The translations under genes were made by a program, and so were the position numbers. The notes below the pieces were generated by a model. The model was not told the DNA's origin and made no database searches. It saw only the letters and a list, made by a program, of their open reading frames with translations. From Pelagerythrobacter rhizovicinus (lineage in GTDB: Bacteria; Pseudomonadota; Alphaproteobacteria; Sphingomonadales; Sphingomonadaceae), in NCBI RefSeq assembly GCF_004135625.1, contig NZ_SDPV01000002.1, positions 1 to 64,000 on the forward strand: a stretch of 64,000 bases of DNA, read 5' to 3'. The stretch's first letter is position 1. Each line of letters starts with the position of its first letter. This document shows, in pieces, positions 9,512 to 18,491 of the stretch.

Positions 9512-9777
9512 CGCCACAGCGTGTGGTTCTTCACCCGCGGGCAATTGCGCGCGCGCATGAGCCAGAGATCAACGAACCGGGGCTCATGAAGGCACAGGAT
9601 CATGCCCACGCCGTGGATCACAAGTGCGGCCAGCAGCACCCGCCAGCTTTTGAAGATCAGGAACAGTTCGACCGCGATGACCGCATTGATCACAAAATAG
9701 CTATAAGTCACGCCCGCGAACATCTGCGGCCGGGTAAGCCCTGTGAACAGGATATCCTGGCGCAGATCTTCGGCCAA
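9490..9777 (-). CDS. virB3: VirB3 T4SS inner-membrane protein
   Basis: Short protein with the VirB3 signature DILFTGLTRPQMFAGV followed by two membrane helices (YFVINAVIAVELFLIF and VLLAALVIHGVGMILCL). The start is uncertain: no ATG lies before the signature. A TTG at 9777 preceded by GGGGGA is chosen (95 residues); another TTG at 9840 would give 116. First gene of the minus-strand virB operon. Confidence 0.85.
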   Translation of the reverse strand: MAEDLRQDILFTGLTRPQMFAGVTYSYFVINAVIAVELFLIFKSWRVLLAALVIHGVGMILCLHEPRFVDLWLMRARNCPRVKNHTLWRCNSYRP

Positions 9778-9970
9778 TGTGTGCGATCCCCCAACTGAGC
9801 CCCGAATAGCGGAGTCATACAAATTTCGGCAGCCTTGCAAAGGGGCGTTGGACTGAATTTGCGGACGTCGTCCGATCGGCTCGCTCGGTCGACGCCAGCA
9901 GTGTTGATTCGTTGCGGTGATCTGCGAGACTTGATCAGAGAATTAGCTGACGTGAGCGAGGGGGCGCTTC

Positions 9971-10330
9971 ATGGCCGGGCAGGTGACGATATTCGAAAGC
10001 ACGACCGCCAGTCCGCTCTCCGAGGCGGTCGGGTGGCTTACGGGCACCCTGCTTGGCAGTGTGGCGACCATTCTTTGCACGCTGGCGATTGCCTTGGTCG
10101 GGCTGATGATGCTGTCAGGGCGGTTCCCAGTCAGACGGGGGCTTCAAGTCGCCATTGGTTGCTTCCTACTGCTTGGCGCGCCGCTTGTGGCGATAACGTT
10201 CACCGGTGTCTGGCGGCAGCCGATACCACCGCAGGAATCGATCATGGTCGCGGAACCTGCAGATCCACGCGGAGATCTTCTGCCTGCAGATTACGATCCA
10301 TATGCGGGTGCTTCATTGAGGCCTGATTGA
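9971..10330 (+). CDS. virB2: VirB2/TrbC-like T4SS pilin, divergent from the virB operon
   Basis: 119 residues. ATG at 9971 has GAGGGGG 8 nt upstream. It has two hydrophobic helices (about residues 27-48, LLGSVATILCTLAIALVGLMML, and 56-78) separated by the short loop SGRFPVRRG, the TrbC/VirB2 pilin layout. Unlike most VirB2 proteins it has no obvious cleavable long signal peptide, and a hydrophilic 35-residue tail follows. It lies on the opposite strand from virB3-B11, sharing the 9778-9970 intergenic space, so pilin and machinery may be regulated from one divergent region. Confidence 0.75.
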   Translation: MAGQVTIFESTTASPLSEAVGWLTGTLLGSVATILCTLAIALVGLMMLSGRFPVRRGLQVAIGCFLLLGAPLVAITFTGVWRQPIPPQESIMVAEPADPRGDLLPADYDPYAGASLRPD

Positions 10331-10358
10331 GTTACCAGGAGGAGTCGGGTTTCGGATA

Positions 10359-10387
10359 TTGACATCATTGTCGATCAGGCAAACAAT
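10359..10387 (+). promoter_or_regulatory. candidate promoter of the plus-strand YD/RHS module
   Basis: TTGACA at 10359-10364, 17-nt spacer, AACAAT at 10382-10387 (4 of 6 matches to TATAAT). It lies in the 78-nt gap between virB2 and the small YD-repeat gene and would give a leader of about 15 nt before the TTG start at 10409. Confidence 0.35.
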
Positions 10388-10408
10388 GACTGCCTGAGGG
10401 GGCGCAAT

Positions 10409-10990
10409 TTGGGACTTCCATTATCTATCCGCGAAGCCTGTTTGCTGGCCGGAACCGCACTTGGGCTGGTTGCGGAGAGCGCGTCCGCACAGAACTCCAT
10501 AGATACCTATACCTACGACGCGTTAGGTCGGCTCGTGGCCGTCAGCACATCAGGCGGCTCACATGATAACAAGACGCGGTCGATTTGCTACGACAGCGCG
10601 GGGAACAGAACGACCTACAGGGGAACGTCTGACGGCAGTGTCGCGACTTGTGTGAACACAGGCGATGGCTCTTCGAACCAGCCCCCCGTGACTGGAGCAG
10701 ACGCGGTAAGCTTGCCTTGTAAGACCGCAGTATTCAAGAATCTGGTCGCCAACGACACCGATCCGGAAGGTAACACACCGCTGGTGGTGCAGTCGATAAC
10801 GAGGACGTCGGGAACGGCCACTGCAAGTGTCGGGAGTGGCGGCTCGACCGCTTTTGTCGATGCGGGAGATTGGCCCGGGCAGTCCGTGTTTACCTATACC
10901 GTTGCCGACAGCGTGGGGGCAACGTCGACTGGTCAGCTGACGGTGACGGTGACCGGAACTGCGGCTTTGTGCTCCGGGCCTGATCCATGA
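10409..10990 (+). CDS. secreted YD-repeat protein with a cadherin/Ig-like domain
   Basis: 193 residues from a TTG start preceded by GAGGGGGCG, the same motif that precedes virB2. Signal peptide with cleavage near SASAQ. Residues 30-75 hold two YD units ([29 protein letters not shown]). Residues about 90-185 are a bacterial cadherin/Big_9-like beta-sandwich ([47 protein letters not shown]). It precedes the big RHS gene by 85 nt, mirroring the 70-residue gene at 2137-2349. Role unknown; an extracellular adaptor for the RHS protein is an inference. Confidence 0.75.
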   Translation: MGLPLSIREACLLAGTALGLVAESASAQNSIDTYTYDALGRLVAVSTSGGSHDNKTRSICYDSAGNRTTYRGTSDGSVATCVNTGDGSSNQPPVTGADAVSLPCKTAVFKNLVANDTDPEGNTPLVVQSITRTSGTATASVGSGGSTAFVDAGDWPGQSVFTYTVADSVGATSTGQLTVTVTGTAALCSGPDP

Positions 10991-11075
10991 TGCCGACGGG
11001 CAACTTTCGTTCACGGCAAGGGCGAGGTTCTACGTAGTCACAGGAAGTTCGGGCGGCACGAACCGGGGGGAATTC

Positions 11076-14000
11076 ATGTTCAGCTTCAATGCTTGGAAGG
11101 GCAGCAGGGAACGGACCTCTGAAAATGCATTGTTCTTGCGCAGAATGACGGGAGAGCGCGGCGCAGCCCTGTTCTTGGCGGTCACAGTGACTTGTCTGCC
11201 TTTGTCTGCACTAGCGCAAGTGGTCGATCCACCTCAGGTCATCTCGCCTCTCAAAGTTGCCCTCGACGACAATGGCGTCGATCTCGGCAGCGGAAAGGCT
11301 ACCATTGATCTCCCCGTGCTGTCGGTTCCGGCTGCACCTCGCCTTCGGTTTCAGCGGGTGCAGGATGTCGCGCCATATGCGCAATCGACCGTCTCCGGTT
11401 CGGGCAGCGGCTACTCCTCAGCGGGTATATCAGTGCATACTGGCGCCGGTGGAGCCGAATCCTTCGAATGTGTGGACGATGCATGTGTCAGCGTCACTGG
11501 CACTGGATCAACTATCGGCCAAAATTCCCGCTACTTCACGCAAGGCGGAACAGGGGCTTTCTACGATTTCGACTTGGTACAGATCGAGCCAAGCTGGCCC
11601 AACACCACCCGAATATATTATGCATCCTCGGTGTCCTACCCTGACGGGGAGGAGATTTCCTTCAGCTACGACAGCTACTATTATCCCGCCGGGAGCCAGA
11701 GTCGCACTTTCTACCGACCGAGCACGGTATCGACCAATATCGGCTACAGCCTTAAGATAACATATCAGAGCAATACGGCGGGAGATGAAGGCTGGTTCAG
11801 ACCAAAGACTGCGACTATCTACAAAGATACGGCACCCACGGCCCCCCTTGCGCGTCTTACGTATAACGCCGACGGCCAAACGATTACTGATCTCGGCGGG
11901 CGGGTTTACAAGTGCACCGGCTGCATGAACTCGATCGGCGGAGTAACCCAAGAAGCCGGGGGCTCGTTGACCCTTCCCGGGGAAAGCGAAAAGGCAATCG
12001 AATACGTCAGGCATCCTACGGAAGGGGTCGTCGGCGCGGTAATCAAGGACGGTGTGCAGTGGAATTACTCGTACACGAACCTCGTTTACGATGTAACGAT
12101 GTGGGGCTACAGGTACGACGGTGTCCAGGTTACAGGGCCAAACGGGTATTCGAAGCAATACGTTGTTTCCCAGACATCAAGATTAGGCGGAACCGCCTAT
12201 AATATCGTGACCACTGCGACGGATTCGCTTGGACGCACTACGGATCTTCATTTCGATAGTGCGCATCGATTGAGGGTGATCGAATCGCCGGAAGAAAATG
12301 CAGTCCAGGTTTCTTACGATAATTTTGGGAACCTAGATGAAAAGACGACAAAGGCGAAGCCTGGTTCTGGATTGGTGAACATCGTCGAACAGGCGCATTT
12401 CAACACTTCCGGTTGCAACAATGTAATCGCGGACGTCCTGTGCTACCGGCCTGTCTGGTCCAAAGATGGAAAAGGTTATCAAACGGATTATGCCTATACC
12501 AGCCACGGCCTTCTGAAAGAACAGACCGATCCTGCCGATCAGGATGGGGTGCGCCGCAAGACTTTCATTACGTACACTACCGTTGCTCCTTACCGTAAAG
12601 CGGTCGTGCGCGTGTGTGGGCTAGGGACGACATGCGGTACCAACCAGGAATGGCGGACCGAGTACGATTATTGGGGAAAGACAGCGCTTCCATCTGCGAT
12701 ACGGCGGATTGATCTGGCGACCAACACGACGCTAGAGACGACTTATGCCTATGACGATGCCGGCCGGGTGCTATCGGAAGACGGCCCATTGGCCGGAACC
12801 GATGATACAAAATATTATCGCTACGATGTCCATGGCCGCCGTACTTGGGAAATTGGCCCCAAGGGCGCAGATGGCCTGAGGCCGGCAATGCGTACGACAT
12901 ATCGAAACTCAGACGACAAGGTCGTCAAGGTCGAGACCGGCACCGTTCCCTACGAGACGAGCACGACGCTGACCGTCCTTTCGCAGGTCGATACCAGCTA
13001 TGATGCCCGACGCAATCCGACGCGCACGAGAGTGTCGTCGGGCGGTACGAATTACAGCGTCACCGATAGGTCCTACGACAGTCGCAATCGCCTGATTTGT
13101 ACCACGGTGCGAATGAATCTCTCATCACTACCGAGCAACGCGTGCACCGCAGGCACGCTGGGCAGTAATGGTCCGGATCGGATCACGAAGAACATCTATG
13201 ATGCTGCCGATCAGCTGCTGCAGGTGCGCAAGGCCGTGGGCACGTCGATCGAGATCGCGGACGCCACGTATAGCTACACGCTCAACGGCAAACGAAAGTA
13301 TGTGATCGATGCGAACGGCAATAGGGCCGAACTGCGCTATGATGGCCACGACCGGCAAAACCGCTGGGTATTCCCGTCGAAGACACGGCCGCCTGCGTAC
13401 AACGGCACAACCCCTGCCACGGCGTTGTCGAGTGCTGGTGCGCTGAACGAGGGTGACTACGAAGCCTACACCTACGACGCGAACGGAAATCGTCAGACGC
13501 TGAGGAAGCGCGACGGGTCGCTGATATCGTACCAGTACGACGCGCTGAACCGGATGACGCGCAAGACGATCCCCAACCGGGCGGATCTGGCGGCGGTCCA
13601 TGAACGCGATGTGTTCTACAGCTACGACCTGCGCAACCTGCAGACCAGAGCGCGATTTGATAGCGCGAGCGGGGTTGGCCTCACCACGACTTACGATGGC
13701 TTCGGCCGCCTCTTGTCGAACCGGTCCAATCTCGACGGCCTCGACAAGACCCTGACTTACGAGCACGATGCCAGCGGGAACCGAACGAAGATCACCCATT
13801 TTGACGGGCAGTTTTTCCGGACGGACTACGATGCACGCAATCGTCCGACCACCGTCCGCCAAGGCAATACTGCGCTGGGCAGTATCACCTACGGCCCGCA
13901 CGGGCTGCCCACGCTACGAGCATGGACCTACGCTGCGGCATCGGCGAACAAAACCTCATGGACTTACGATCCGGTGGCACGCCTGGACTCGGTCGGGATC

Positions 14001-15431
14001 GACATCCACGGCACCGGTGGGGACGCCACATGGAGCTTTACTCGCAATCAGGCCTCGCAGATCCTTATCGAGGCCCGCAGCAGCGACACCTACACCTGGG
14101 ACAGGCATGAGAATGTGTCGCTCTCTTATTCCGCGAACGGGCTTAATCAGTACGCGACGGTCAACGGCGTTACGTTTTGCCACGATGCCAACGGCAATCT
14201 CACGGCGGATAATCTGTACGCTTATCTCTACGACGTAGAGAACCGGCTTGTGGAGATGCGCGCGCGCGTCGGCACATCTTGCCCTGCAGCCTACACGGGG
14301 CAGATCAAGGCGAGGCTCAAGTACGATCCTTTGGGCCGCCTCTACGAGGTCGAGAATTACCAGAGCGGTGTTGCGCAGGGACCGACGCGATTCCTCTACG
14401 ACGGCGACGCGCTGGTTGCGGAGTTCAGCGGTACCCACGCCTCGCTGCGCCGCTATGTGCATGGCCCTGCTGCCGGGATCGACGATCCGCTGATCTGGTA
14501 TGAGGGGAGTTTGCTTGCCGCTTCCGGACGCCGCTATCTCCACAGCGACGCGCGCGGGTCGATCGTCTCGGTAACCAATTATCAAGGCGTCTCGACCGCT
14601 ACCAACAGCTACAGCGAATACGGCATCCCGGACAGCGCCAGCGGCACCAGCAACGACATCGCGACGAAGGGGCGCTTCCGCTACACCGGCCAAGCCTGGC
14701 TCGATGAGCTGGGCATGTACTACTACAAGGCCCGCATCTACTCGCCCGCCCTCGGCCGGTTCCTCCAGACCGACCCCATCGGCTACGAGGACCAGGTCAA
14801 CCTCTATGCCTACGTCGGAAACGATCCGATTAATGGGGTCGATCCGAGCGGAGAGGAGGGTGTTTGGGATGCCATTGTGGATTGGGCTAGTGACGAGGCA
14901 TCAAACATTCGGACTCAGATCCGACGCATTCCAGACGATCTGCGTGACTTGCCGGGCCATATAGTAAACGGAACTACCGGATTACCGCCTACGATAAGTG
15001 GAGGGGCAAGCGTAGCCACAGCGCCAACTCGCATGGTGAACGCTTTGCGGGCTGAAGCTGCCGCAGCACGAGTTGCTCCTGCTACGGCAAGATCTGAGAG
15101 GACTTTTCAGACGTATATAAAGACAAATTCACGGACGCGTGAAGTGTATAGCGGTCGAACAAGCGGCACAGGAACGCCAGCGCAGAATGTGGCTCGCCGT
15201 GATGGGGGACATCAGGCACTTAATCGGCAGGGCTATGGTCCTGCACGGTTGGACCGGACCTCTCGCGATCCTCAAGCGATACGAGGAAGAGAACAGCAAC
15301 TCATTGAGCGAAACGGGGGCGCTCGTTCGCAAGGGGGAACGTCAGGAAATCAGATCAATGGAATTTCCGATAGGAACCCACAAGGTGCGGCTTGTCGGGC
15401 AAAGGCAACAGCGGAGTTTGGCCCGTGCTGA
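11076..15431 (+). CDS. RHS repeat polymorphic toxin with C-terminal URI/GIY-YIG-like nuclease domain
   Basis: 1451 residues; ATG with GGGGGG 6 nt upstream. Sec signal peptide ([18 protein letters not shown]). Many YD repeats follow ([35 protein letters not shown]), then the RHS core-associated domain near residues 1135-1255, with [20 protein letters not shown] and [20 protein letters not shown], where the toxin region starts. The last about 105 residues contain [35 protein letters not shown] and [11 protein letters not shown], the pattern I associate with the Tox-URI2 class of GIY-YIG-superfamily nuclease toxins. There is no PAAR or other type VI adaptor, and export appears to be by Sec. Its stop overlaps the following immunity gene. 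Confidence 0.9.
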   Translation: MFSFNAWKGSRERTSENALFLRRMTGERGAALFLAVTVTCLPLSALAQVVDPPQVISPLKVALDDNGVDLGSGKATIDLPVLSVPAAPRLRFQRVQDVAPYAQSTVSGSGSGYSSAGISVHTGAGGAESFECVDDACVSVTGTGSTIGQNSRYFTQGGTGAFYDFDLVQIEPSWPNTTRIYYASSVSYPDGEEISFSYDSYYYPAGSQSRTFYRPSTVSTNIGYSLKITYQSNTAGDEGWFRPKTATIYKDTAPTAPLARLTYNADGQTITDLGGRVYKCTGCMNSIGGVTQEAGGSLTLPGESEKAIEYVRHPTEGVVGAVIKDGVQWNYSYTNLVYDVTMWGYRYDGVQVTGPNGYSKQYVVSQTSRLGGTAYNIVTTATDSLGRTTDLHFDSAHRLRVIESPEENAVQVSYDNFGNLDEKTTKAKPGSGLVNIVEQAHFNTSGCNNVIADVLCYRPVWSKDGKGYQTDYAYTSHGLLKEQTDPADQDGVRRKTFITYTTVAPYRKAVVRVCGLGTTCGTNQEWRTEYDYWGKTALPSAIRRIDLATNTTLETTYAYDDAGRVLSEDGPLAGTDDTKYYRYDVHGRRTWEIGPKGADGLRPAMRTTYRNSDDKVVKVETGTVPYETSTTLTVLSQVDTSYDARRNPTRTRVSSGGTNYSVTDRSYDSRNRLICTTVRMNLSSLPSNACTAGTLGSNGPDRITKNIYDAADQLLQVRKAVGTSIEIADATYSYTLNGKRKYVIDANGNRAELRYDGHDRQNRWVFPSKTRPPAYNGTTPATALSSAGALNEGDYEAYTYDANGNRQTLRKRDGSLISYQYDALNRMTRKTIPNRADLAAVHERDVFYSYDLRNLQTRARFDSASGVGLTTTYDGFGRLLSNRSNLDGLDKTLTYEHDASGNRTKITHFDGQFFRTDYDARNRPTTVRQGNTALGSITYGPHGLPTLRAWTYAAASANKTSWTYDPVARLDSVGIDIHGTGGDATWSFTRNQASQILIEARSSDTYTWDRHENVSLSYSANGLNQYATVNGVTFCHDANGNLTADNLYAYLYDVENRLVEMRARVGTSCPAAYTGQIKARLKYDPLGRLYEVENYQSGVAQGPTRFLYDGDALVAEFSGTHASLRRYVHGPAAGIDDPLIWYEGSLLAASGRRYLHSDARGSIVSVTNYQGVSTATNSYSEYGIPDSASGTSNDIATKGRFRYTGQAWLDELGMYYYKARIYSPALGRFLQTDPIGYEDQVNLYAYVGNDPINGVDPSGEEGVWDAIVDWASDEASNIRTQIRRIPDDLRDLPGHIVNGTTGLPPTISGGASVATAPTRMVNALRAEAAAARVAPATARSERTFQTYIKTNSRTREVYSGRTSGTGTPAQNVARRDGGHQALNRQGYGPARLDRTSRDPQAIRGREQQLIERNGGARSQGGTSGNQINGISDRNPQGAACRAKATAEFGPC

Positions 15432-15913
15432 AACCACCGGCTAGGCGACGTCGTATACCGGGCCAGATTGTAGAAATTGCTCTAGGGCAAGGAAAGAAGT
15501 CGTATGCGAGGGTACTAAAAGAGCCCTTGTTCGCATTCTACGACAAGATCTTTGATGCATCTGATAATCCAAATACGGAAAATGTAGTGCAACTTCCGAT
15601 AGCATTTAAAATAAATGTAATGAACTCTTCTGTTACCAGTGGTCGCTGGCATATTATAGGCAGGATTGACCTCACACCCGACCTTGAGAAAGTTCCGAGT
15701 TTTTGCAAGCAGGACATTGTCACGGGAGAACTCTTTATATACCAAGAGGTTCCTGAGCTAGCGCCCGATTATGAGCGCCCAGCAACCGCAGAAGAATGTA
15801 AGGGGTTAGAGGCGGCGGCAGTTTGGGATGCGGAGCATGTCGAAGATCGGCTCCGCGATCATTTTGCGGGGCAGCCCAACGAATGGGTGGAGCAATTGCG
15901 GCCAAGATTTTGA
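15425..15913 (+). CDS. Imm26-like immunity protein
   Basis: 162 residues from a GTG (15425) that overlaps the RHS stop (GTGCTGA), with GCGGAG about 8 nt upstream; a TTG at 15392 would add 11 residues. The N-terminal motif [20 protein letters not shown] followed by LFAFYDKIF is the Imm26 signature. Position immediately after the toxin tip and visibly AT-richer DNA than the RHS core fit a cognate immunity gene acquired with its toxin. Confidence 0.75.
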   Translation: MLKPPARRRRIPGQIVEIALGQGKKSYARVLKEPLFAFYDKIFDASDNPNTENVVQLPIAFKINVMNSSVTSGRWHIIGRIDLTPDLEKVPSFCKQDIVTGELFIYQEVPELAPDYERPATAEECKGLEAAAVWDAEHVEDRLRDHFAGQPNEWVEQLRPRF

Positions 15914-15945
15914 CGGTAGGGAATGGGCTCGTGGGGTCATCTTGA

Positions 15946-16000
15946 AATTCCGGGGACATCGGAGACATCCACCTGCTTCGGACCAGGAATTCCGGAGACA
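15946..16000. repeat. pair of 13-nt direct repeats in the cassette junction
   Basis: AATTCCGGGGACA (15946-15958) and AATTCCGGAGACA (15988-16000) lie in the gene-free strip between the Imm26-like gene and the orphan RHS cassette. They could be a junction scar or part of a mobile repeat; nothing else is recognised in 15914-16076. Confidence 0.4.
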
Positions 16001-16076
16001 CAATGCTAAATAGACAGGCAGACCGCCTCGCTTCGGCCACTGGGGCGCGTATGGCCCGCCTCGCTCGCATCGCGAA

Positions 16077-17177
16077 GTGGGGAGCACCTGCCCGACGAGT
16101 ACCGCCGGCTACACTGGCGCGCTCAAGGCGGAACTGCGCTACGACCCGCTCGGCCGGCTTTACTCGGTCGGCGGCCCTTCCGGCACCATCCGCTATCTCT
16201 ACGATGGCGATGCGCGGATCGCGGAGTTCAGCGGCACGCATGCCTTGCTGCGGCGCTATGTGCATGGGCCCGATGCCGGAGCGGACGATCCGCTGATCTG
16301 GTACGAGGGCAGCACGGTTGCCGCTTCCGGACGCCGCTACCTTCACAGTGACGCGCGCGGCTCGATCGTGGCGGTGACCAACTATCAGGGCACCTCACTC
16401 GCCACCAACACCTACGACGAGTATGGCATCCCGTCCGCCTCGAACCAGGGGGCGTTCCAGTACACCGGCCAAGCCTCGCTCGATGAGCTGGGCATGTATT
16501 ACTACAAGGCCCGCATCTACTCGCCCACCCTTGGCAGGTTCCTCCAGACCGATCCCATCGGATACGAGGATCAGGTCAACCTCTATACCTACGTCGGGAA
16601 TGATCCGGTTAACAGGGTTGATTTTAGTGGAAAGCAAAGCGCCCCCGGAACAATGTCGATAGCGACGATGTGTGGGGGAAATGCAAATTGTGCCCAAGTT
16701 GCCCATGCAGAAAACTTCGAAAACGGAATTACAGTTGCAACAGCAATTGCAGTAATATTTGACGCCCTCAATGGCCCTACACCTGATGTTGGCGCCGCTG
16801 CGGTCGCAGCGCGTGCAGCGCGAGTAGAGCGGATGGCTCAAAACGCCGCAAATGGAGCGCGGAGAGAAAGGGAAGTTGCGGCTGCTCTGCAACGAGAAAA
16901 CCCCGGCGCACGCGTTCAAAGCCAAAGCACCCTAAGGGACAGTAGCGGCCGAATTGTCCGCGATCCAAAAACTGGGGAGGCTCGCCGGGTGGACCACGCG
17001 GTGATTCGAGGCGACAGGGCTCAGACCGTTGAAACCACGAGTCCTACTGCGCCAAAGGTAAGGCAGTTGGCGAAGGAGCAACGCATCAGGGACGCGGGCG
17101 GCACACACGTTAAAGATCGCGAAACTGGAAAATTGTGTGCAGTGTCTGCGGTCAGTGCAATTCGGAGGTGCAACTGA
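16077..17177 (+). CDS. orphan RHS core plus restriction-endonuclease-fold-like toxin (5'-truncated cassette)
   Basis: 366 codons from a GTG with no ribosome binding site, so it is probably not expressed as is. It starts abruptly at the level of [20 protein letters not shown], equivalent to [17 protein letters not shown] in the intact RHS, and keeps the whole core ([40 protein letters not shown]). The C-terminal 120 residues are unrelated to the first toxin: [39 protein letters not shown] and [19 protein letters not shown] resemble PD-(D/E)XK restriction-fold toxins. Such orphan cassettes can replace the toxin end of the intact gene by recombination in the shared core (known for rhs/cdi loci). 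Confidence 0.75.
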   Translation: MGSTCPTSTAGYTGALKAELRYDPLGRLYSVGGPSGTIRYLYDGDARIAEFSGTHALLRRYVHGPDAGADDPLIWYEGSTVAASGRRYLHSDARGSIVAVTNYQGTSLATNTYDEYGIPSASNQGAFQYTGQASLDELGMYYYKARIYSPTLGRFLQTDPIGYEDQVNLYTYVGNDPVNRVDFSGKQSAPGTMSIATMCGGNANCAQVAHAENFENGITVATAIAVIFDALNGPTPDVGAAAVAARAARVERMAQNAANGARREREVAAALQRENPGARVQSQSTLRDSSGRIVRDPKTGEARRVDHAVIRGDRAQTVETTSPTAPKVRQLAKEQRIRDAGGTHVKDRETGKLCAVSAVSAIRRCN

Positions 17178-17551
17178 TGACACAAAATGACTACAAGATT
17201 ATCGATATGCCTACGCTGTTGTCACGAGAGGTGAAAATCCAAAGTCCTTATGACAAAATGGAATGGATCACAGATCATAATTGGTACCTTCAAGTTCGTT
17301 CTATATATCAGAATTTTCTAAGTTTTCTTCTAGAGAACGACCTTCTTAAAAAAAGCATCGACGCATCATATTCAGACAATTTAATTTTATTTTATAGCGA
17401 TCTCAATGAGGATGGAAAAGCATTCATACGGTCTGGCGCAGATGAACGATGGCTCGATAGGTTCGATAAGCCTGGAGTGAGGCATTCACCATCCGACACA
17501 TCGATCCTTGAGAAGGCGTTGCAGAAGATTCAACGCAATAAACCTCGCTAG
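17177..17551 (+). CDS. immunity protein for the orphan RHS toxin
   Basis: 124 residues. Its ATG overlaps the toxin stop (TGATG) and has GGAGG 8 nt upstream. The product (WYLQVRSIYQNFLSFLLEND, LILFYSDLNEDGKAFI, SILEKALQKI) is a small soluble protein; I do not assign a family. The DNA is strikingly AT-rich (for example 17330-17400) compared with the island average. Position makes immunity the best explanation. Confidence 0.65.
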   Translation: MTQNDYKIIDMPTLLSREVKIQSPYDKMEWITDHNWYLQVRSIYQNFLSFLLENDLLKKSIDASYSDNLILFYSDLNEDGKAFIRSGADERWLDRFDKPGVRHSPSDTSILEKALQKIQRNKPR

Positions 17552-17554
17552 TGA

Positions 17555-17692
17555 CGCGAAAGCGGAGGCAGTGGGCAAACCGCTGGCGCTCGCCAAACGG
17601 TCGATCGTACTGCCGAACTTGGCCGACCGGCGCGGACCATAACTTATGAACCGCCTCCCCCTCCGCCTAAACCTTGGTGGAAGCTTTGGTGA
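17555..17692 (+). pseudogene. remnant of a third RHS toxin C-terminus
   Basis: An open stretch after a TGA reads about 45 codons ending ...TVDRTAELGRPARTITYE, then six prolines and KPWWKLW and a stop at 17690-17692 that overlaps the ATG of the next gene (TGATG). There is no start codon or core. The compositional style and the overlap with a downstream immunity-like gene mark it as the displaced tail of a toxin. Confidence 0.55.
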
Positions 17693-18084
17693 TGGAAAAA
17701 ACGGAACTAATCTCGAAAATCGACGATGTTCTGGAGAAACACCAGTTCTACAGAAATAAGTCGCTTTGGAACAGAGAATATCCTGGTTTTGTAGATGTGA
17801 TTGATTTGCAAATCAGCAAGTCGAAAGACATGTTTACAATCAATATTGGAGTCTCGGATGAATTTGTCACTCGCGCTTGTTGGGGAATAAGCGGTGCAGA
17901 CATGGTGGAGGAATCCTTATGTACAGTTCGTGTGCGCTTAGGCAAATTGCTGTACGGCAGAGATGTGTGGTGGAATCTCGCGGGCAGCACTGGCATTGAG
18001 GAGGTTTTGAGCGCCATTCAGGATGTGGCGATACCATTTCTTCAGCTCAATCATAGCATAGATCACATGATCGAAACCCTTTAG
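17692..18084 (+). CDS. DUF4304-like orphan immunity protein
   Basis: 130 residues. Its start overlaps the stop of the toxin remnant. The sequence HQFYRNKSLWNREYPGFVDV followed by DLQISKSKDMFTINIGV is the DUF4304 pattern, a family often found as immunity proteins in polymorphic toxin loci. AT-rich like the other immunity genes here. Retained without an intact toxin, it may protect against sibling strains. Confidence 0.6.
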   Translation: MEKTELISKIDDVLEKHQFYRNKSLWNREYPGFVDVIDLQISKSKDMFTINIGVSDEFVTRACWGISGADMVEESLCTVRVRLGKLLYGRDVWWNLAGSTGIEEVLSAIQDVAIPFLQLNHSIDHMIETL

Positions 18085-18258
18085 AACGATCCGGCGAGCA
18101 GGCGTTATCCTCCCGGCATCATCTATCTTGCGCTGTTGTTCTACCAAAAGGGAGAAAGCAACCGCTGCAAAGATATGTTCCAGTCCATGAAACTGACTGG
18201 CGCCTGGGCCCAAAAGGCATCCGAAATTGAACGCGTTGAATTGACTTGCCCACTCTAG
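18085..18258 (+). pseudogene. remnant of another cassette gene
   Basis: Immediately after the DUF4304-like stop and in the same frame, 57 codons without a start read NDPASRRYPPGIIYLALLFY, QKGESNRCKDMFQSMK and ASEIERVELTCPL before a TAG. It reads like the C-terminal end of a small helical (TPR-like) protein, probably another immunity gene tail. Origin inferred only. Confidence 0.4.
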
Positions 18259-18491
18259 ACAAAGAGCGTGAAAAAACCCGTTCCGATGACCAGTCCGACA
18301 GACCGGGCTAAGAGCGCGGCGTGGGATCGATTCGGGATGCAGGTCAGGTTTACAGATCGGCAGATCATCGGAACCAAAGCTCAAAAATCAGGCTCGTCGG
18401 CGTGAACGACTTGCGTGCAGGTGCTCTAAATCAAGACCTGTAACAGCTCATAACGTCGGTAGCCCAGCGAAAGCTGGGATGACGGAAGCCC
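18259..18491. other. gene-free spacer at the right end of the toxin island
   Basis: No supported gene. A dispersed palindromic repeat (CCCAGCGAAAGCTGGGAT, 18464-18481) lies just before the dnaN stop and may serve as the 3' end of the minus-strand dnaN transcript. This spacer marks the change from cassette remnants to housekeeping genes. Confidence 0.5.

Noticed and set aside
16003-16296. 97-codon frame over the start of the orphan RHS cassette
   Set aside because: Out of frame with the RHS core, which is clearly recognisable in the overlapping frame.
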